Assembly: GCA_047619225.1 (NCBI GenBank)
Contig: JBLHJX010000004.1
Location: 1-64,000, forward strand
Reading direction: 5' to 3'
Length of the DNA stretch: 64,000 nt
Source of the DNA: JABIFK01 sp047619225
Lineage (GTDB): Bacteria; Latescibacterota; UBA2968
Under the pieces are notes generated by a model, which saw only the letters and a list, made by a program, of their open reading frames with translations, was not told the DNA's origin and searched no databases. A program made the position numbers and the translations under genes. Shown here piece by piece: positions 54,281-63,802 of the stretch (positions within the stretch are counted from its first letter, which is position 1; every line of letters begins with the position of its first letter).

Positions 54281-55117
54281 ATGACATACACAACGTTGGA
54301 AGATTTTTTGGGTGATATTGTTGGGAAGGCGCGACGGGGACAGGGAATGGATGCCTCACAAATCTCACAAAACACAGGCCTAAGTTCGGCGCAAATCGAT
54401 CAAATAGAGTCTTATGCATTAACGCCCGATGATGGGGTGATGCGATCATTGGCAACGGCCTTGAACCTTCATGGGGAAAAATTAATCGCCATTGCCAAGG
54501 GATGGGTGCCAGAAGCGCCCAATGACTCTTTTGAGAATGATCAAATGCGGGTTGAACGATTGATCTTAGATGCTGGCATGACTGTTAATTGTTATGTCAT
54601 GGTGTGCAAAAACACAGGTAAGGGTGCTGTGATTGACCCCGGTGGTCAGGCAAATATCATTCTGGGGCTTATCCAAGATATAGAGATCACACATATCTTA
54701 TTGACGCATGGGCACGGTGATCATGTGGGTGCATTGGAAGAAATTGCAAAATCAACGGACGCAGTCGTGTGTGGTTGTGAGCGAGATTTTGGATTGATGG
54801 GAGGTAAGAGTCGGTTGGTGACGGAACGTGTTGATGAGGGGTGGCAGACACGGGTGGGCGATGTAGAGGTTCATACGTTTGGTTTGGCGGGGCACACCCC
54901 CGGTGGGATTGGGTATTATGCACCGCCCGTCTTTTTCTCCGGGGATGCTTTGTTTGCAGGATCGCTTGGAGGTGCACGCGGGGAGGCTTATAGCGGACAG
55001 ATTCGGGCAGTTGAATCGAAAGTTCTTTCTTTACCCGACGAAACGCACATTCTTCCAGGTCATGGTCCTGTTACGACCGTTGGGCAAGAAAAGATGCATA
55101 ACCCCTATTTTATTTAG
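54281..55117 (+). CDS. HTH (Xre-like) domain fused to metallo-beta-lactamase-fold hydrolase
   Basis: 278 residues. Residues 1-75 resemble an Xre-type helix-turn-helix (MDASQISQNTGLSSAQIDQI). The rest is a glyoxalase II-like hydrolase: LTHGHGDHVGALEEI (HxHxDH), AGHTPGGIGYY, FFSGDALFAG and ILPGHGPVTT. All metal ligands are present. A DNA- or protein-binding helix-turn-helix in front of a thioesterase-like enzyme is uncommon. AAAGGAG precedes the ATG. Convergent with a small coiled-coil gene, overlapping it by four bases. Confidence 0.85.
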   Translation: MTYTTLEDFLGDIVGKARRGQGMDASQISQNTGLSSAQIDQIESYALTPDDGVMRSLATALNLHGEKLIAIAKGWVPEAPNDSFENDQMRVERLILDAGMTVNCYVMVCKNTGKGAVIDPGGQANIILGLIQDIEITHILLTHGHGDHVGALEEIAKSTDAVVCGCERDFGLMGGKSRLVTERVDEGWQTRVGDVEVHTFGLAGHTPGGIGYYAPPVFFSGDALFAGSLGGARGEAYSGQIRAVESKVLSLPDETHILPGHGPVTTVGQEKMHNPYFI

Positions 55118-55413
55118 GCCTCGTGTGGCAAACGGGTCGGGTAGGCAATGAGCGAGACTTCTTCTTCTGTTAGACCAACAGTACCGGAAAAAGAAAAAGC
55201 ATCTTGTTCGTCTGATGCTCGCTGTTCTATGTCTCTTGCATCAACCCACTGTCCAATAGCATGACAAATAGATTCAACGGCGGCTTTTTGACGTTCAAGC
55301 CGGTCCAAATCCACTCTCAAATGTTCTATCTGTCCGTTGAGTGTGTGAAGTTCATTCTGTGCCGTTGAAAGCGTTTGTTGGTATAGTGATTCATTGTGTT
55401 CCGGGTTTACCAT
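55114..55413 (-). CDS. Small coiled-coil protein
   Basis: About 99 residues from ATG 55413, which has AAAGGAA upstream. A helical heptad region (QNELHTLNGQIEHLRVDLDR, then LERQKAAVESI) is followed by an acidic linker and TEEEVSLIAYPTRLP. The frame is open to 55590 without a ribosome site, so a longer form of 158 residues with several Cys cannot be excluded. Not recognised. Confidence 0.6.
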   Translation of the reverse strand: MVNPEHNESLYQQTLSTAQNELHTLNGQIEHLRVDLDRLERQKAAVESICHAIGQWVDARDIEQRASDEQDAFSFSGTVGLTEEEVSLIAYPTRLPHEA

Positions 55414-55605
55414 TGTATTTCCTTTGTGGAGATAGGGAACGATTTCTGCCCGTTTCAGATCAAATAAACATACGTTGAACCCTTGGTCTTCGTCAAGTTT
55501 AAAAACACATTGGCAAGTGCTTAAACGTTTATATTGATCATGACGTCTAAGGTTCAATCGCAGTTTGCAACTTTCAAAGCGTTCGTGCATTTAAAGAAAT
55601 ACCCA

Positions 55606-55639
55606 AGCAGAAGTATCATGTATGCATGATACTTCTGCT
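55606..55639. repeat. Perfect 15-bp inverted repeat
   Basis: AGCAGAAGTATCATG and its exact complement around TATG. In the 404-base region 55414-55817, which also holds a short REP-like palindrome near 55.78 kb and is otherwise non-coding. It could be an operator or a hairpin. Confidence 0.7.
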
Positions 55640-55817
55640 AAGACGACACCGTCAATTTTCGAGACAATACTTGGTTTAATGGCCTGTTTTTCGTGCTCGT
55701 CTTGGCGGGTTTGCGTTGGGGCACGCGTATTGCTTTTTATAGTTGAAAAGATTCTGATTTGCGTCTTTTAATGGTGGGGTTTCACCCCGCGCTGTTTATT
55801 TCACAAAGGAGTTCGTT

Positions 55818-58800
55818 ATGGTTCATCGGCACCTCTTTTGGCTTATAGCCTTGTTCTTATTGTGTACATCACCCGGGTTTGCACAAGAATACTTTGGCAA
55901 GAACAAGGTCAACTATAGCCAGTATGAGTGGCACTATATCGATAGTGAGCACTTTATCATCTATTTTGATAAACCTTCCCTTGAGTTGGCCGAATTTGTG
56001 GCCAAAGAAGCAGAACGGTCTTTGGTCAATATTGAAAAGACTTTGAAATACACAATGAAGAACCGTTATCCTATTGTGATTTATAACTCGCACAACGGGT
56101 TTTCCGTGACGAATATTTCCGCTGGAGAACAATCGGAATTTACCGGAGGGTTCACCGAATTTGCCCAAGGTCGCGTGGTGATTCCTTATACGGGTTCGTA
56201 TGATGATTTGCGCCATGTGATTCATCATGAGCTTGTTCATGCGGTCACCATAGAATTGTGGACTGGGGGGGGGTGGCTAGGGTCTTTGGTATCCCAAACA
56301 GCGACATTGCCTCCTTTGTGGATTGCTGAAGGCATTGCAGAATATGTCTCGCGTTATGGGTGGCATAAAGAACACGACAATTTTATGCGCGATGCAACCA
56401 TTACTGGATACGTTCCTCCTATCGAGATTATGTCTTACAGTTATTTTGCCTATCCAGGTGGCGCTTCTGTTTTTTATATGATCGAGCAAGAATATGGTAA
56501 AGACAAAGTTGCCGAATTTATCTCTGCATTTCGCACAGCCAAAACACCCGATAAAGCCCTAAAAGCTTCTTTGGGATTTGGTATGAAGGAATTGAATGAA
56601 AAATATCAGCTGTGGATGAAGCGACAATATTGGAATGAGATCAATCTCCACAGCACCCCCACTGAGGTCGCCAAAAACTTGACAGATCGAGAGGAAGGGC
56701 GTTCAGGCTACAATTTAGCCGCAGCTTTATCCCCACAAGGTGATAAGGTTGCCTATCTGACGGATCGCAATGGCACGTTTGACATTTATTTGATGTCTGC
56801 TATTGACGGTAAAGATTTGGGGCGTTTGGTTGAAGGACAAAAGTCTTCTCGCTTTGAGTCCATGTTTGTATTACGGCCTGGTTTAACTTGGTCGCCCGAT
56901 GGTAAGAGCATTGCTTTTGCTGCAAAATCGAATAACAAGAACACGCTTTACATCCTTGATGTTAAGAAGAAGAAAGTGCGCAAACGGTTCAAATTTGAAT
57001 TAGATGGTCTTTTTGAACCTACTTGGTCACCTGATGGTCAAAAGATCGCAGTTGCTGGGATTAAAGATGGATGGTCAGATATTTATGTGGTTGATATCCA
57101 AGACGAATCTTTGACACGCATCACCAATGACCCTTATGATGAGCGTCATTTAGATTGGTCTCCCGATGGTGAGTGGATCGCCATGAGTTCAGATCGTCCA
57201 GACACCAGTTTAATATTTACGGCCGGAAAAGATTTTCCTTTTGGGCAATATGATATTTTTGTAATGAAAGCCGATGGGTCTTTTCTGCGACGCATTGTAG
57301 AAGATGGTGAAGCCGAAGAGGGATATCCCGTGTGGGGGCCTGATAGCAAACAATTGGCCTTTGTTTCTGACCGCACTGGCATGGGTAATATTTACATCGC
57401 CAATCTTGACAGTGCTGGCATTTATCCCATTACAAATTTGTTGTCGGGTGCGCAATATCTCGATTGGTCTACAGATGGGCGTAAGATTGTATTTAATGCT
57501 TTTCACAAAGGTGCATTAGATGTCTTTGTGCTAAAAGACCCTTTGGACAAACGCAAAGAAATGGCAGATTTGCCCCGTACGCTGTTTGTAAAGCGGTTGG
57601 ACGGTGTTGATACCAAAACTTTCGTGGAACGCCAGCGCGAAAAATATGGAGAAAAAAGTAGTTCTGAGAAAGATTCTGAAATTGAAGTGACCGTGACAGA
57701 TTCAACTACAGAAAATGACGTTGCGGTTTGGATTTCTGACCAAGCTGAGTTGGCTGCTGCAGAAGCAGACACCCAGGCAGCTACCACCGACAGTATCTCT
57801 GTTGCAACTTCTTACCCTGTTGAGGGGGGACCAGAAGAGGCTGGTGCAGATGATGACGGATTTCGAGACTGGGGTGAAAAGGAATTTCAGGTTAAAAAAT
57901 ACAAACTCATATTCAAACCCGAGTTGTTTGGCGCACAAGCTGGTTTTGACACGTTTTATGGGGTGAGTAGTTTTATCACCTTGTCTGTCAGTGATGTGAT
58001 GGGCGATCATCGCGCAACGCTGTTAACAAGTTTGGGATTTTCCTTGAAAGACAGCGACTTTTTCTTGAGCTATGCGTTTTTGAAACGCCGCAACAATTAC
58101 TTTAGCCAGTTGTTCCACACACGCATCTTCTTTTTTAATAACAATATCTTACATGCAGACCGGTATTATGGTCTTGCAGGAGGTCTTGAGCGGCCTTTCA
58201 ACCGGTTTTCCCGGTTGGAGTTAAATGTGCGTGCTGTGTCTATTGATCGTGAGCGGCTTGAAACCACGTCGTCGGGCAATACTGTGAATGGCGGGTTCCA
58301 AGGACTTGGAAATGGTCTAAATGGGGTGCTTCTCGATCGGCGACGTTCGGTGATTGCAGAGGCTGCGTTGGTGGGTGACGGTGCGCTTTATAGCCTTTTT
58401 GGCCCGGTTGATGGTAAGCGCTACCGCTTTAATTTAGAAGGAACAGCTTTGGGTATGGAGTTTGTGACCATGAGCATGGACTACCGAAAATATGTACGTA
58501 TGTCTGACCAATATACGTTTGGGATTCGTTTGTCGGGTGGCACAAGTTATGGTCAAAATAGCACTGTGTTTTTCTTGGGGGGGGTGAACAATCCCATAAA
58601 CCCAACGTTTTCAACCATTGCAAGTGTAGATCAAAATCGCATCTTCTCTTCCAAATATATTTACCCTTTGCGCGGTGCAGATTTGCTTGAAATGGCAGGT
58701 GATTCATATGGGTTGGTCAATGTGGCTTTTCGGTTCCCTCTTATCCATCAACTGGCCATGGGGTGGCCTTTGCCTTTCTTCTTTCAGAATATCCAGGGCG

Positions 58801-59027
58801 AGTTGTTCTTAGATGTGGGTGGGGCTTTCGACCGCGATACCGTCACGCTTTGGGAAAGTCGAGATGGTGGGTTTGAGTTGCGAGACCTTCAAGCCGGTTA
58901 CGGTTTTGGGGTTCGAGCAAATATGGGATATTTCTTATTTCGTTATGATCTTGCTTGGCCAACGGACTTTGCTCAGACCTTTGCACCCAAGCAGTATTTC
59001 TCAATTGATTTTACCGGAATGTTCTAA
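55818..59027 (+). CDS. Outer-membrane protein with MA-type peptidase, TolB-like propeller and C-terminal beta-barrel
   Basis: 1069 residues with a signal peptide (to FAQ, about residue 23). Residues 30-270 form a gluzincin-like peptidase MA domain with zinc motif HHELVH. Residues about 290-590 hold six PD40 propeller blades (for example LTWSPDGKSIAFAA and LDWSPDGEWIAMSS). After an acidic linker, residues 690-1069 are a barrel of surface-antigen type ending in Phe (YFSIDFTGMF), as expected for BAM substrates. Probably a surface protease or assembly factor. AAAGGAG precedes the ATG. Confidence 0.85.
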   Translation: MVHRHLFWLIALFLLCTSPGFAQEYFGKNKVNYSQYEWHYIDSEHFIIYFDKPSLELAEFVAKEAERSLVNIEKTLKYTMKNRYPIVIYNSHNGFSVTNISAGEQSEFTGGFTEFAQGRVVIPYTGSYDDLRHVIHHELVHAVTIELWTGGGWLGSLVSQTATLPPLWIAEGIAEYVSRYGWHKEHDNFMRDATITGYVPPIEIMSYSYFAYPGGASVFYMIEQEYGKDKVAEFISAFRTAKTPDKALKASLGFGMKELNEKYQLWMKRQYWNEINLHSTPTEVAKNLTDREEGRSGYNLAAALSPQGDKVAYLTDRNGTFDIYLMSAIDGKDLGRLVEGQKSSRFESMFVLRPGLTWSPDGKSIAFAAKSNNKNTLYILDVKKKKVRKRFKFELDGLFEPTWSPDGQKIAVAGIKDGWSDIYVVDIQDESLTRITNDPYDERHLDWSPDGEWIAMSSDRPDTSLIFTAGKDFPFGQYDIFVMKADGSFLRRIVEDGEAEEGYPVWGPDSKQLAFVSDRTGMGNIYIANLDSAGIYPITNLLSGAQYLDWSTDGRKIVFNAFHKGALDVFVLKDPLDKRKEMADLPRTLFVKRLDGVDTKTFVERQREKYGEKSSSEKDSEIEVTVTDSTTENDVAVWISDQAELAAAEADTQAATTDSISVATSYPVEGGPEEAGADDDGFRDWGEKEFQVKKYKLIFKPELFGAQAGFDTFYGVSSFITLSVSDVMGDHRATLLTSLGFSLKDSDFFLSYAFLKRRNNYFSQLFHTRIFFFNNNILHADRYYGLAGGLERPFNRFSRLELNVRAVSIDRERLETTSSGNTVNGGFQGLGNGLNGVLLDRRRSVIAEAALVGDGALYSLFGPVDGKRYRFNLEGTALGMEFVTMSMDYRKYVRMSDQYTFGIRLSGGTSYGQNSTVFFLGGVNNPINPTFSTIASVDQNRIFSSKYIYPLRGADLLEMAGDSYGLVNVAFRFPLIHQLAMGWPLPFFFQNIQGELFLDVGGAFDRDTVTLWESRDGGFELRDLQAGYGFGVRANMGYFLFRYDLAWPTDFAQTFAPKQYFSIDFTGMF

Positions 59028-59053
59028 ACCGAAATTTGTGACGCAATTGAATG

Positions 59054-59092
59054 ACAGGAGGGGTTCCAAACGGAACCTCTCCTGTTTCTTTT
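59054..59092 (+). terminator. Terminator after the propeller/barrel gene
   Basis: 14-bp stem ACAGGAGGGGTTCC / GGAACCTCTCCTGT with one G-T pair, a loop, then TTCTTTTTAG. Confidence 0.8.
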
Positions 59093-59097
59093 TAGAA

Positions 59098-59310
59098 ATG
59101 GCGAAGAGAATGTTGAAGAAATTCAGGCGGTGTCCATACTGTGGGGAAAAAATTCGGCAGGAAGCGATAAAGTGTCGTTACTGCAGAGAATTTTCGGAAA
59201 GGGAAGAGGTTGTTGAGGCCTGTGTTTGGTGTCGTGTGATGATTGGCCTAAGCTTGGTTCTGTTGCTCATTTGGTTGGTCGTGTTTTTGAGGTTGAGTGC
59301 GCTGGGTTGA
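59098..59310 (+). CDS. Small zinc-ribbon membrane protein
   Basis: 70 residues. A zinc ribbon at the N terminus (CPYCGEKIRQEAIKCRYC), a third CxxC-like CVWC, and a single C-terminal membrane helix (MIGLSLVLLLIWLVVFLRLS). Common in bacteria as membrane-tethered zinc-ribbon proteins of unknown role. The ATG lies directly after the terminator, so its own promoter is unclear. Confidence 0.65.
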   Translation: MAKRMLKKFRRCPYCGEKIRQEAIKCRYCREFSEREEVVEACVWCRVMIGLSLVLLLIWLVVFLRLSALG

Positions 59311-59381
59311 TGGTTGCGGCTTTTTGTATTATTATTGGATAGATCGAATTTGAGTTTCGGACTTTGACAGAAGGGGTGATG

Positions 59382-59696
59382 ATGACAGCAAAAGAAGGCT
59401 ATATGGCGGGTTTGGGGAAACTTGGTTCGGGAGACTTGGATGGCGCAATTGCCAATTTTCAACAGGCTTTGGATGTAGACGCCTCTTTTTTTATGGCAAA
59501 TTTGGGGTGGGCACAGGCGTTGGATCGGAAGGGCAACGTCGATGAAGCCATTGGACAGGTCAAGCAAGCGATTGTGTTGGCGCCGGAAGAAGCGTTGGCA
59601 CACACAAGCTTGTCGCGGTTATATCAACAAAAAGGAATGATTCCTGAGGCTGAAGAAGAAATGGCCATTTCCCAGCGGCTTTCGGCTCACGGTTGA
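59382..59696 (+). CDS. Small TPR protein
   Basis: About 104 residues holding three tetratricopeptide repeats (GDLDGAIANFQQALDVDASF, GNVDEAIGQVKQAIVLAPEE, then LYQQKGMIPEAEEEM). No signal peptide. AGAAGGGG precedes tandem ATG codons at 59379 and 59382. A scaffold role is likely; partner unknown. Confidence 0.82.
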   Translation: MTAKEGYMAGLGKLGSGDLDGAIANFQQALDVDASFFMANLGWAQALDRKGNVDEAIGQVKQAIVLAPEEALAHTSLSRLYQQKGMIPEAEEEMAISQRLSAHG

Positions 59697-59731
59697 TTTT
59701 TAAAAAAAGGAATAAAGATGGAAGCGTGGGT

Positions 59732-60730
59732 TTATATCTGCGCTTCTTTTTTTTGTGTCCATAACAGACGGAACAAAGCAGGACCTCCAAAAATAAAAAA
59801 GGACACAAATGCGGCGCCGTGCACAACCGTGGCAAATGCCAGGGCTTGGATCTCTGGAATGCCATAAAATAGATACAGCGTTTTGGAGCAAAAGAAATGG
59901 TAGGTGCCTGTGCCACCAGGTGTCGGAATAACAACACCAACACTTGCCAATACCATAACCACCAAGGCGTCGAACAACGTGAGATTATATTGCTCGATGA
60001 AACCAAAGCTATAAAACGGCAAATAAATGGACAGAACGTAACACAGGTTGGTGAGTAGAGTTGATACAAAGATACCCACATACCCTTCAAGGGATTTTAC
60101 ACCCGCCATACCCTGTAAAAAAGCGTGTAACAGTTTTGATACTTTTGGTGCAGCGGTAGGAGATATCCGGCTTGTTAGTTGTTCGAGTTTTTTGATGCCA
60201 TGGTCACCATAAATTGAAAGCACGATAAGCATGGTGAATGCAACGAGCAGTCCTATCAATGTCAATATCCCAATACTTTCAAGGCCCGGGAATGCGTGGG
60301 CTATTTTATCACGGGTATAGACCAGAACGACCGCAAAAAATATGAGTAAGGTGAGCATGTCGAGTAAGCGTTCTACAATGACCGATGCGACTACTGAGCC
60401 GACGGGCATTGGGTGCATGCGCGTGAGAGCGACCACTCGGGCGAATTCTCCGGCGCGAGGAAAGATATTGTTACCCGCATATGCAATAAGCACGGCTTTG
60501 AAAGCGGACGAAATCCGAATTTTTTTTGAAACAGAGGTCAGTAAAATTCGCCATCGCCAGGCACGCGGTAAGCACGATATGATGGTAAGGGCCGCCCCGC
60601 CAATAATACCGGCTGGAGCTGTGTTTTGGAATGTTTGGATCAGAGATTGCCAGTCTATATCATGGAATGTTATCCACAAAAATACACCTGTTAAGATGAG
60701 GCTAAAAGCGGCTTTGAGAGCGGTTTTCAT
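59732..60730 (-). CDS. Lysylphosphatidylglycerol synthase TM-type flippase, second copy
   Basis: About 332 residues, with some eight membrane helices. IAYAGNNIFPRAGEFARVVA and VVIPTPGGTGTYHFF are family motifs (compare the gene at 1190). It may translocate a glycolipid. ATG 60730 fits the family start; GTG 60778 has a better ribosome site (GAGGA) but lies in a hairpin. Adjacent to era, on the same strand. Confidence 0.82.
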   Translation of the reverse strand: MKTALKAAFSLILTGVFLWITFHDIDWQSLIQTFQNTAPAGIIGGAALTIISCLPRAWRWRILLTSVSKKIRISSAFKAVLIAYAGNNIFPRAGEFARVVALTRMHPMPVGSVVASVIVERLLDMLTLLIFFAVVLVYTRDKIAHAFPGLESIGILTLIGLLVAFTMLIVLSIYGDHGIKKLEQLTSRISPTAAPKVSKLLHAFLQGMAGVKSLEGYVGIFVSTLLTNLCYVLSIYLPFYSFGFIEQYNLTLFDALVVMVLASVGVVIPTPGGTGTYHFFCSKTLYLFYGIPEIQALAFATVVHGAAFVSFFIFGGPALFRLLWTQKKEAQI

Positions 60731-60771
60731 TAATAAATAGGTGGCCAATTTTAAAGTGGTAAATTTTTTTT

Positions 60772-60808
60772 TTAACACACAGAAATCCTCAAGTGGTTTC
60801 TGTGTGTT
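60772..60808 (-). terminator. Hairpin between era and the flippase gene
   Basis: 12-bp stem AACACACAGAAA / TTTCTGTGTGTT. On the minus strand it is followed by A rather than T, so termination is uncertain. Confidence 0.4.
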
Positions 60809-60825
60809 ATGAGTTGATATGCTCT

Positions 60826-61719
60826 TTAGATGTCATATCCAAAGTCGCGCAGCGCACCATCTTTTTTGCGCCAGTTTTCATACACTTTTACATGCAGGTC
60901 TAAGAAGACTGATCGATTTAAGAACACTTCAATTTTTTTGCGGGCGTTCAGACCAATTGTTTTTAGCGTGCGACCACCTTTGCCAATAACGATGCCCTTT
61001 TGTGAATTGCGTTCGACGATGATGTTGGCCTGAATGTAAACTTTGGGGCGATCTTCGTGGAACACTTCGACAACAACCGCAATTGAATAGGGTAGTTCTT
61101 GGTGTAAATGATGGAAGACTTCTTCGCGGATATATTCGGCAACAAAAAAACGTTCAGGTTGCTCTGTCAACATATCTGTTGGATAAAATTGAGGGCCATT
61201 CGGCAAAGCATTGACGAGCGCATTGTGCAATTCTGGAAGGTTTGTTTTTGTTGTGGCCGATACATGGATGATTTGGTGTACCTCTATGGATTCTAGAATA
61301 CGCTGGTGGAATGTATGTAACTGTTCTTTTGTACACAGATCCATTTTGTTAAGGGCGATGATGCGAGGTTTGTCAAAAGTTGTGAAGGCTTCCTGGACTT
61401 CCTGGTCAAAAGTGAGTTCAAATTGAGAGGCATCTACAAGCCCTAAGAGCACATCGGCACCTTCAAGAGCTTGTCGGATTTGTTTGCTCATAAACGCATG
61501 CAGTCGATATTGTTCCTCTAAGAATCCAGGAGTATCTAAGAAGAGCATTTGTGCATGTTCATCGGTTAGGATGCCCAGTATGTTATTCCGGGTTGTTTGC
61601 GGTTTGGGTGAAATGATTGACAATCGTTCACCGAGTAAAGCGTTGAACAGTGTCGATTTTCCAACGTTTGGCCGACCCGCTATAGCGATGTGTCCAGATT
61701 TAAAGCTTAGATTTGGCAT
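60826..61719 (-). CDS. era: GTPase Era
   Basis: 297 residues. G domain: GRPNVGKSTLFNAL, TTRNNILG, DTPGF, and NKMD. A C-terminal KH domain follows (NIIVERNSQKGIVIGKGGRT). Era helps 16S rRNA maturation and 30S assembly. ATG 61719 is preferred over GTG 61725. It follows the porin gene, whose stop lies upstream on the minus strand. Confidence 0.94.
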   Translation of the reverse strand: MPNLSFKSGHIAIAGRPNVGKSTLFNALLGERLSIISPKPQTTRNNILGILTDEHAQMLFLDTPGFLEEQYRLHAFMSKQIRQALEGADVLLGLVDASQFELTFDQEVQEAFTTFDKPRIIALNKMDLCTKEQLHTFHQRILESIEVHQIIHVSATTKTNLPELHNALVNALPNGPQFYPTDMLTEQPERFFVAEYIREEVFHHLHQELPYSIAVVVEVFHEDRPKVYIQANIIVERNSQKGIVIGKGGRTLKTIGLNARKKIEVFLNRSVFLDLHVKVYENWRKKDGALRDFGYDI

Positions 61720-61730
61720 GGTCACTGACT

Positions 61731-62666
61731 TTAGAAGTAGATTGAGGTAGAGACACGGTATGTGTTATCAAGTTGATTGTTTTCGAGAAAGGCCAAATCT
61801 ATGGCAGCTCGAGTCACTTTAATTCCTGCACCAGCAGTGATGCGGCTGCCTTGGCGTCCAAGGCGTAGCATGAGGCGTTGTTTGAATTGGTATTCTAAGC
61901 CCATGTCCAACTTTTGGCTGTTTTCAATGCCAGAGGTATCATTTCCAAGATGAACGCTGAGGCTACCCAGTAGACGATTTGTTTCTGAGAAAGTGTGTAC
62001 ATAGCTTGTTCCCATAAGCAAACTGGGTGAGATGGCGTCTGAATTTCCCGCGTCGAAGTGGATTTTCGTTTGCGTTATGTCCCGAACAATAAGCCCGAAT
62101 TTTAGAAGGGGCCACGGTTGATATAGAAGCCCTATATCTATTCCAAAACCAGAGCCTGTTCCAATATTAAGATTTCTGTGAATGAATTTGATCGTGGTGC
62201 CAAGTGTGAGTAAGGGTCGAACTCGGTGTGCGTAGGCCATATACAGTGCATTGTCGATTGTGCCTATTGTTTGGGATATGATCGGGCGGTTGTCTGGGCC
62301 TAACAGACGGTTTGGGTTTTCAAGTTCTGTCAGAGAGATATTATCGACACCTAACCGTATAAGGCCAAGGCCAAGGCCCCCATTGCGCACTGGCAAACCG
62401 ACGGCAATGACATCATGACTAACACTGCCTCCAAATTGTTCTGTGTGTTGTACGTGAAGTTCTCGTTTTTTATGCGTTCCAAATCCAGCAGGGTTCCAAT
62501 AAAATGCCGTAGCATCATCGCTGATGGCAACAAATGAACCGCCTATTCCCAGGGCACGTGCGCCTGCCCCCAATTGTAAGGGATCGCCAGCATACTGCGT
62601 ATTCTGTGCCCAAACAACAGAACAAATGGGTGTCAGGCAGATTGCAATGAAAACAAGATATTTCAC
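61731..62666 (-). CDS. PorV/PorQ-like outer-membrane protein (UPF0164-like)
   Basis: 311 residues with a signal peptide (to VWAQ). LGAGARALGIGGSFVAISDD, then ATAFYWNPAG is the signature of PorV/PorQ and UPF0164 barrels. It ends in Phe. In Bacteroidetes these act in type IX secretion; elsewhere they are general outer-membrane proteins. GTG start directly follows the previous stop, so co-translated with the upstream gene. Confidence 0.85.
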   Translation of the reverse strand: MKYLVFIAICLTPICSVVWAQNTQYAGDPLQLGAGARALGIGGSFVAISDDATAFYWNPAGFGTHKKRELHVQHTEQFGGSVSHDVIAVGLPVRNGGLGLGLIRLGVDNISLTELENPNRLLGPDNRPIISQTIGTIDNALYMAYAHRVRPLLTLGTTIKFIHRNLNIGTGSGFGIDIGLLYQPWPLLKFGLIVRDITQTKIHFDAGNSDAISPSLLMGTSYVHTFSETNRLLGSLSVHLGNDTSGIENSQKLDMGLEYQFKQRLMLRLGRQGSRITAGAGIKVTRAAIDLAFLENNQLDNTYRVSTSIYF

Positions 62667-63203
62667 CTAATGGATCTCGCCATAGGGCACCATCTGAGGG
62701 ATTAGAATGGCTTTACTTGACGGTACGAGTGCCGACGCAAGCGCTTTTATGTCTGGATTGCTCAATCGTATTCCAGGAATATGGTTGGAGGTAGGTAAGT
62801 CAGTGGATTGAACTAAGAACGTGGGCGCAAAATATAACCGAGAACGGTGCTTAGGGCCGGTGGTGAGTCTTCCAGAAAAGTCTAGTGGCAAAGGGCGTCT
62901 GCGAGATATTACGCTTGGTTCGGAGGTTTGGGGCGTAATAAGTTTGTTTAAGATGAGTTCCTGTGTTTGCGTGTGTTTTATGCCAAAGGACCCGAGTATT
63001 GTGCAGGTGCGCAGTAAATTGGCATCGGCTTTGAGATGCACTTCTTTGGCGGTAAAATCGATGATAAGGTAATAGGTTGCTGGTGCTTGTTGTACAAGGT
63101 TCAATTCAAGTTGGAGTGCTTCTTTTTTATTTTGTAAAAGGTTGGTTTCTGCATGAATTGGGCTGAGGAGGAGAAATAAGAAGCAAATAAGCTTGAATGC
63201 CAT
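62667..63203 (-). CDS. Secreted protein, degenerate L,D-transpeptidase-like paralogue
   Basis: 178 residues with a signal peptide (to IHAE). The segment YYLIIDFTAKEVHLKADANL resembles the opening of YkuD domains and of the next gene (YVVIDTQHNRLQIWQNGRIV). The catalytic HxxxxxxHGCxR region is absent. It is probably a non-enzymatic periplasmic protein co-expressed with the transpeptidase; stop and start are eight bases apart. Confidence 0.65.
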   Translation of the reverse strand: MAFKLICFLFLLLSPIHAETNLLQNKKEALQLELNLVQQAPATYYLIIDFTAKEVHLKADANLLRTCTILGSFGIKHTQTQELILNKLITPQTSEPSVISRRRPLPLDFSGRLTTGPKHRSRLYFAPTFLVQSTDLPTSNHIPGIRLSNPDIKALASALVPSSKAILIPQMVPYGEIH

Positions 63204-63210
63204 GTGTCAC

Positions 63211-63783
63211 TCAATAGATGTAAACTCGGTTGCCGGTGTCAATGAGTTGATAGGTGCGGGCAAGGTCTTCGTCATTTAGCCGAATGCAGCCATGTGTAAT
63301 GTTTCTGCCCAAAAGTGTTGGGTAGAGCGTCCCATGAATTTCATACCCATCACCCAACTCAAGTGCGTAAGCTCCCAATGTGGTTGGGTCGAGTCTTCGA
63401 AACTCCCATGGAAGTATTGGGATTGTATCGTCGTTTTCAACAAATGCCCATATCGGTTTTGCCCAAATTGGGTCGGTCACTTTGCGCTTTACACGCCACA
63501 ACCCGACAGGGGTGGTAAATTGCCATAGGTCTTGTTTTTTTGGGTGCAGAAGCACTTTACTACTGCCTGTGGCGCAAGTAGCCTGGTGAACGATCCGTCC
63601 GTTTTGCCATATTTGCAATCGATTGTGCTGCGTGTCGATAACAACATAGGCGTTTTGTTCGCTGTGCTGAGTAAGTGCTTTTTCAAGTTGAGCAATATCT
63701 GTTTCTATCTGTGCTTGCGGTGTGTTGCCTGCGGCAATGTGTTGCTGCCCGCAAAAAAGTAAGAACAGATATATTACTATCAT
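63211..63783 (-). CDS. L,D-transpeptidase (YkuD)
   Basis: 190 residues with an N-terminal hydrophobic signal. The YkuD catalytic motif is intact: YEIHGTLYPTLLGRNITHGC, then IRLNDEDL, giving His and Cys. L,D-transpeptidases cross-link peptidoglycan or anchor lipoproteins. Heads an apparent minus-strand group with the degenerate paralogue, PorV-like protein and era. Confidence 0.9.
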   Translation of the reverse strand: MIVIYLFLLFCGQQHIAAGNTPQAQIETDIAQLEKALTQHSEQNAYVVIDTQHNRLQIWQNGRIVHQATCATGSSKVLLHPKKQDLWQFTTPVGLWRVKRKVTDPIWAKPIWAFVENDDTIPILPWEFRRLDPTTLGAYALELGDGYEIHGTLYPTLLGRNITHGCIRLNDEDLARTYQLIDTGNRVYIY

Positions 63784-63802
63784 TGTGAATGGCCTAAAAT
63801 TG

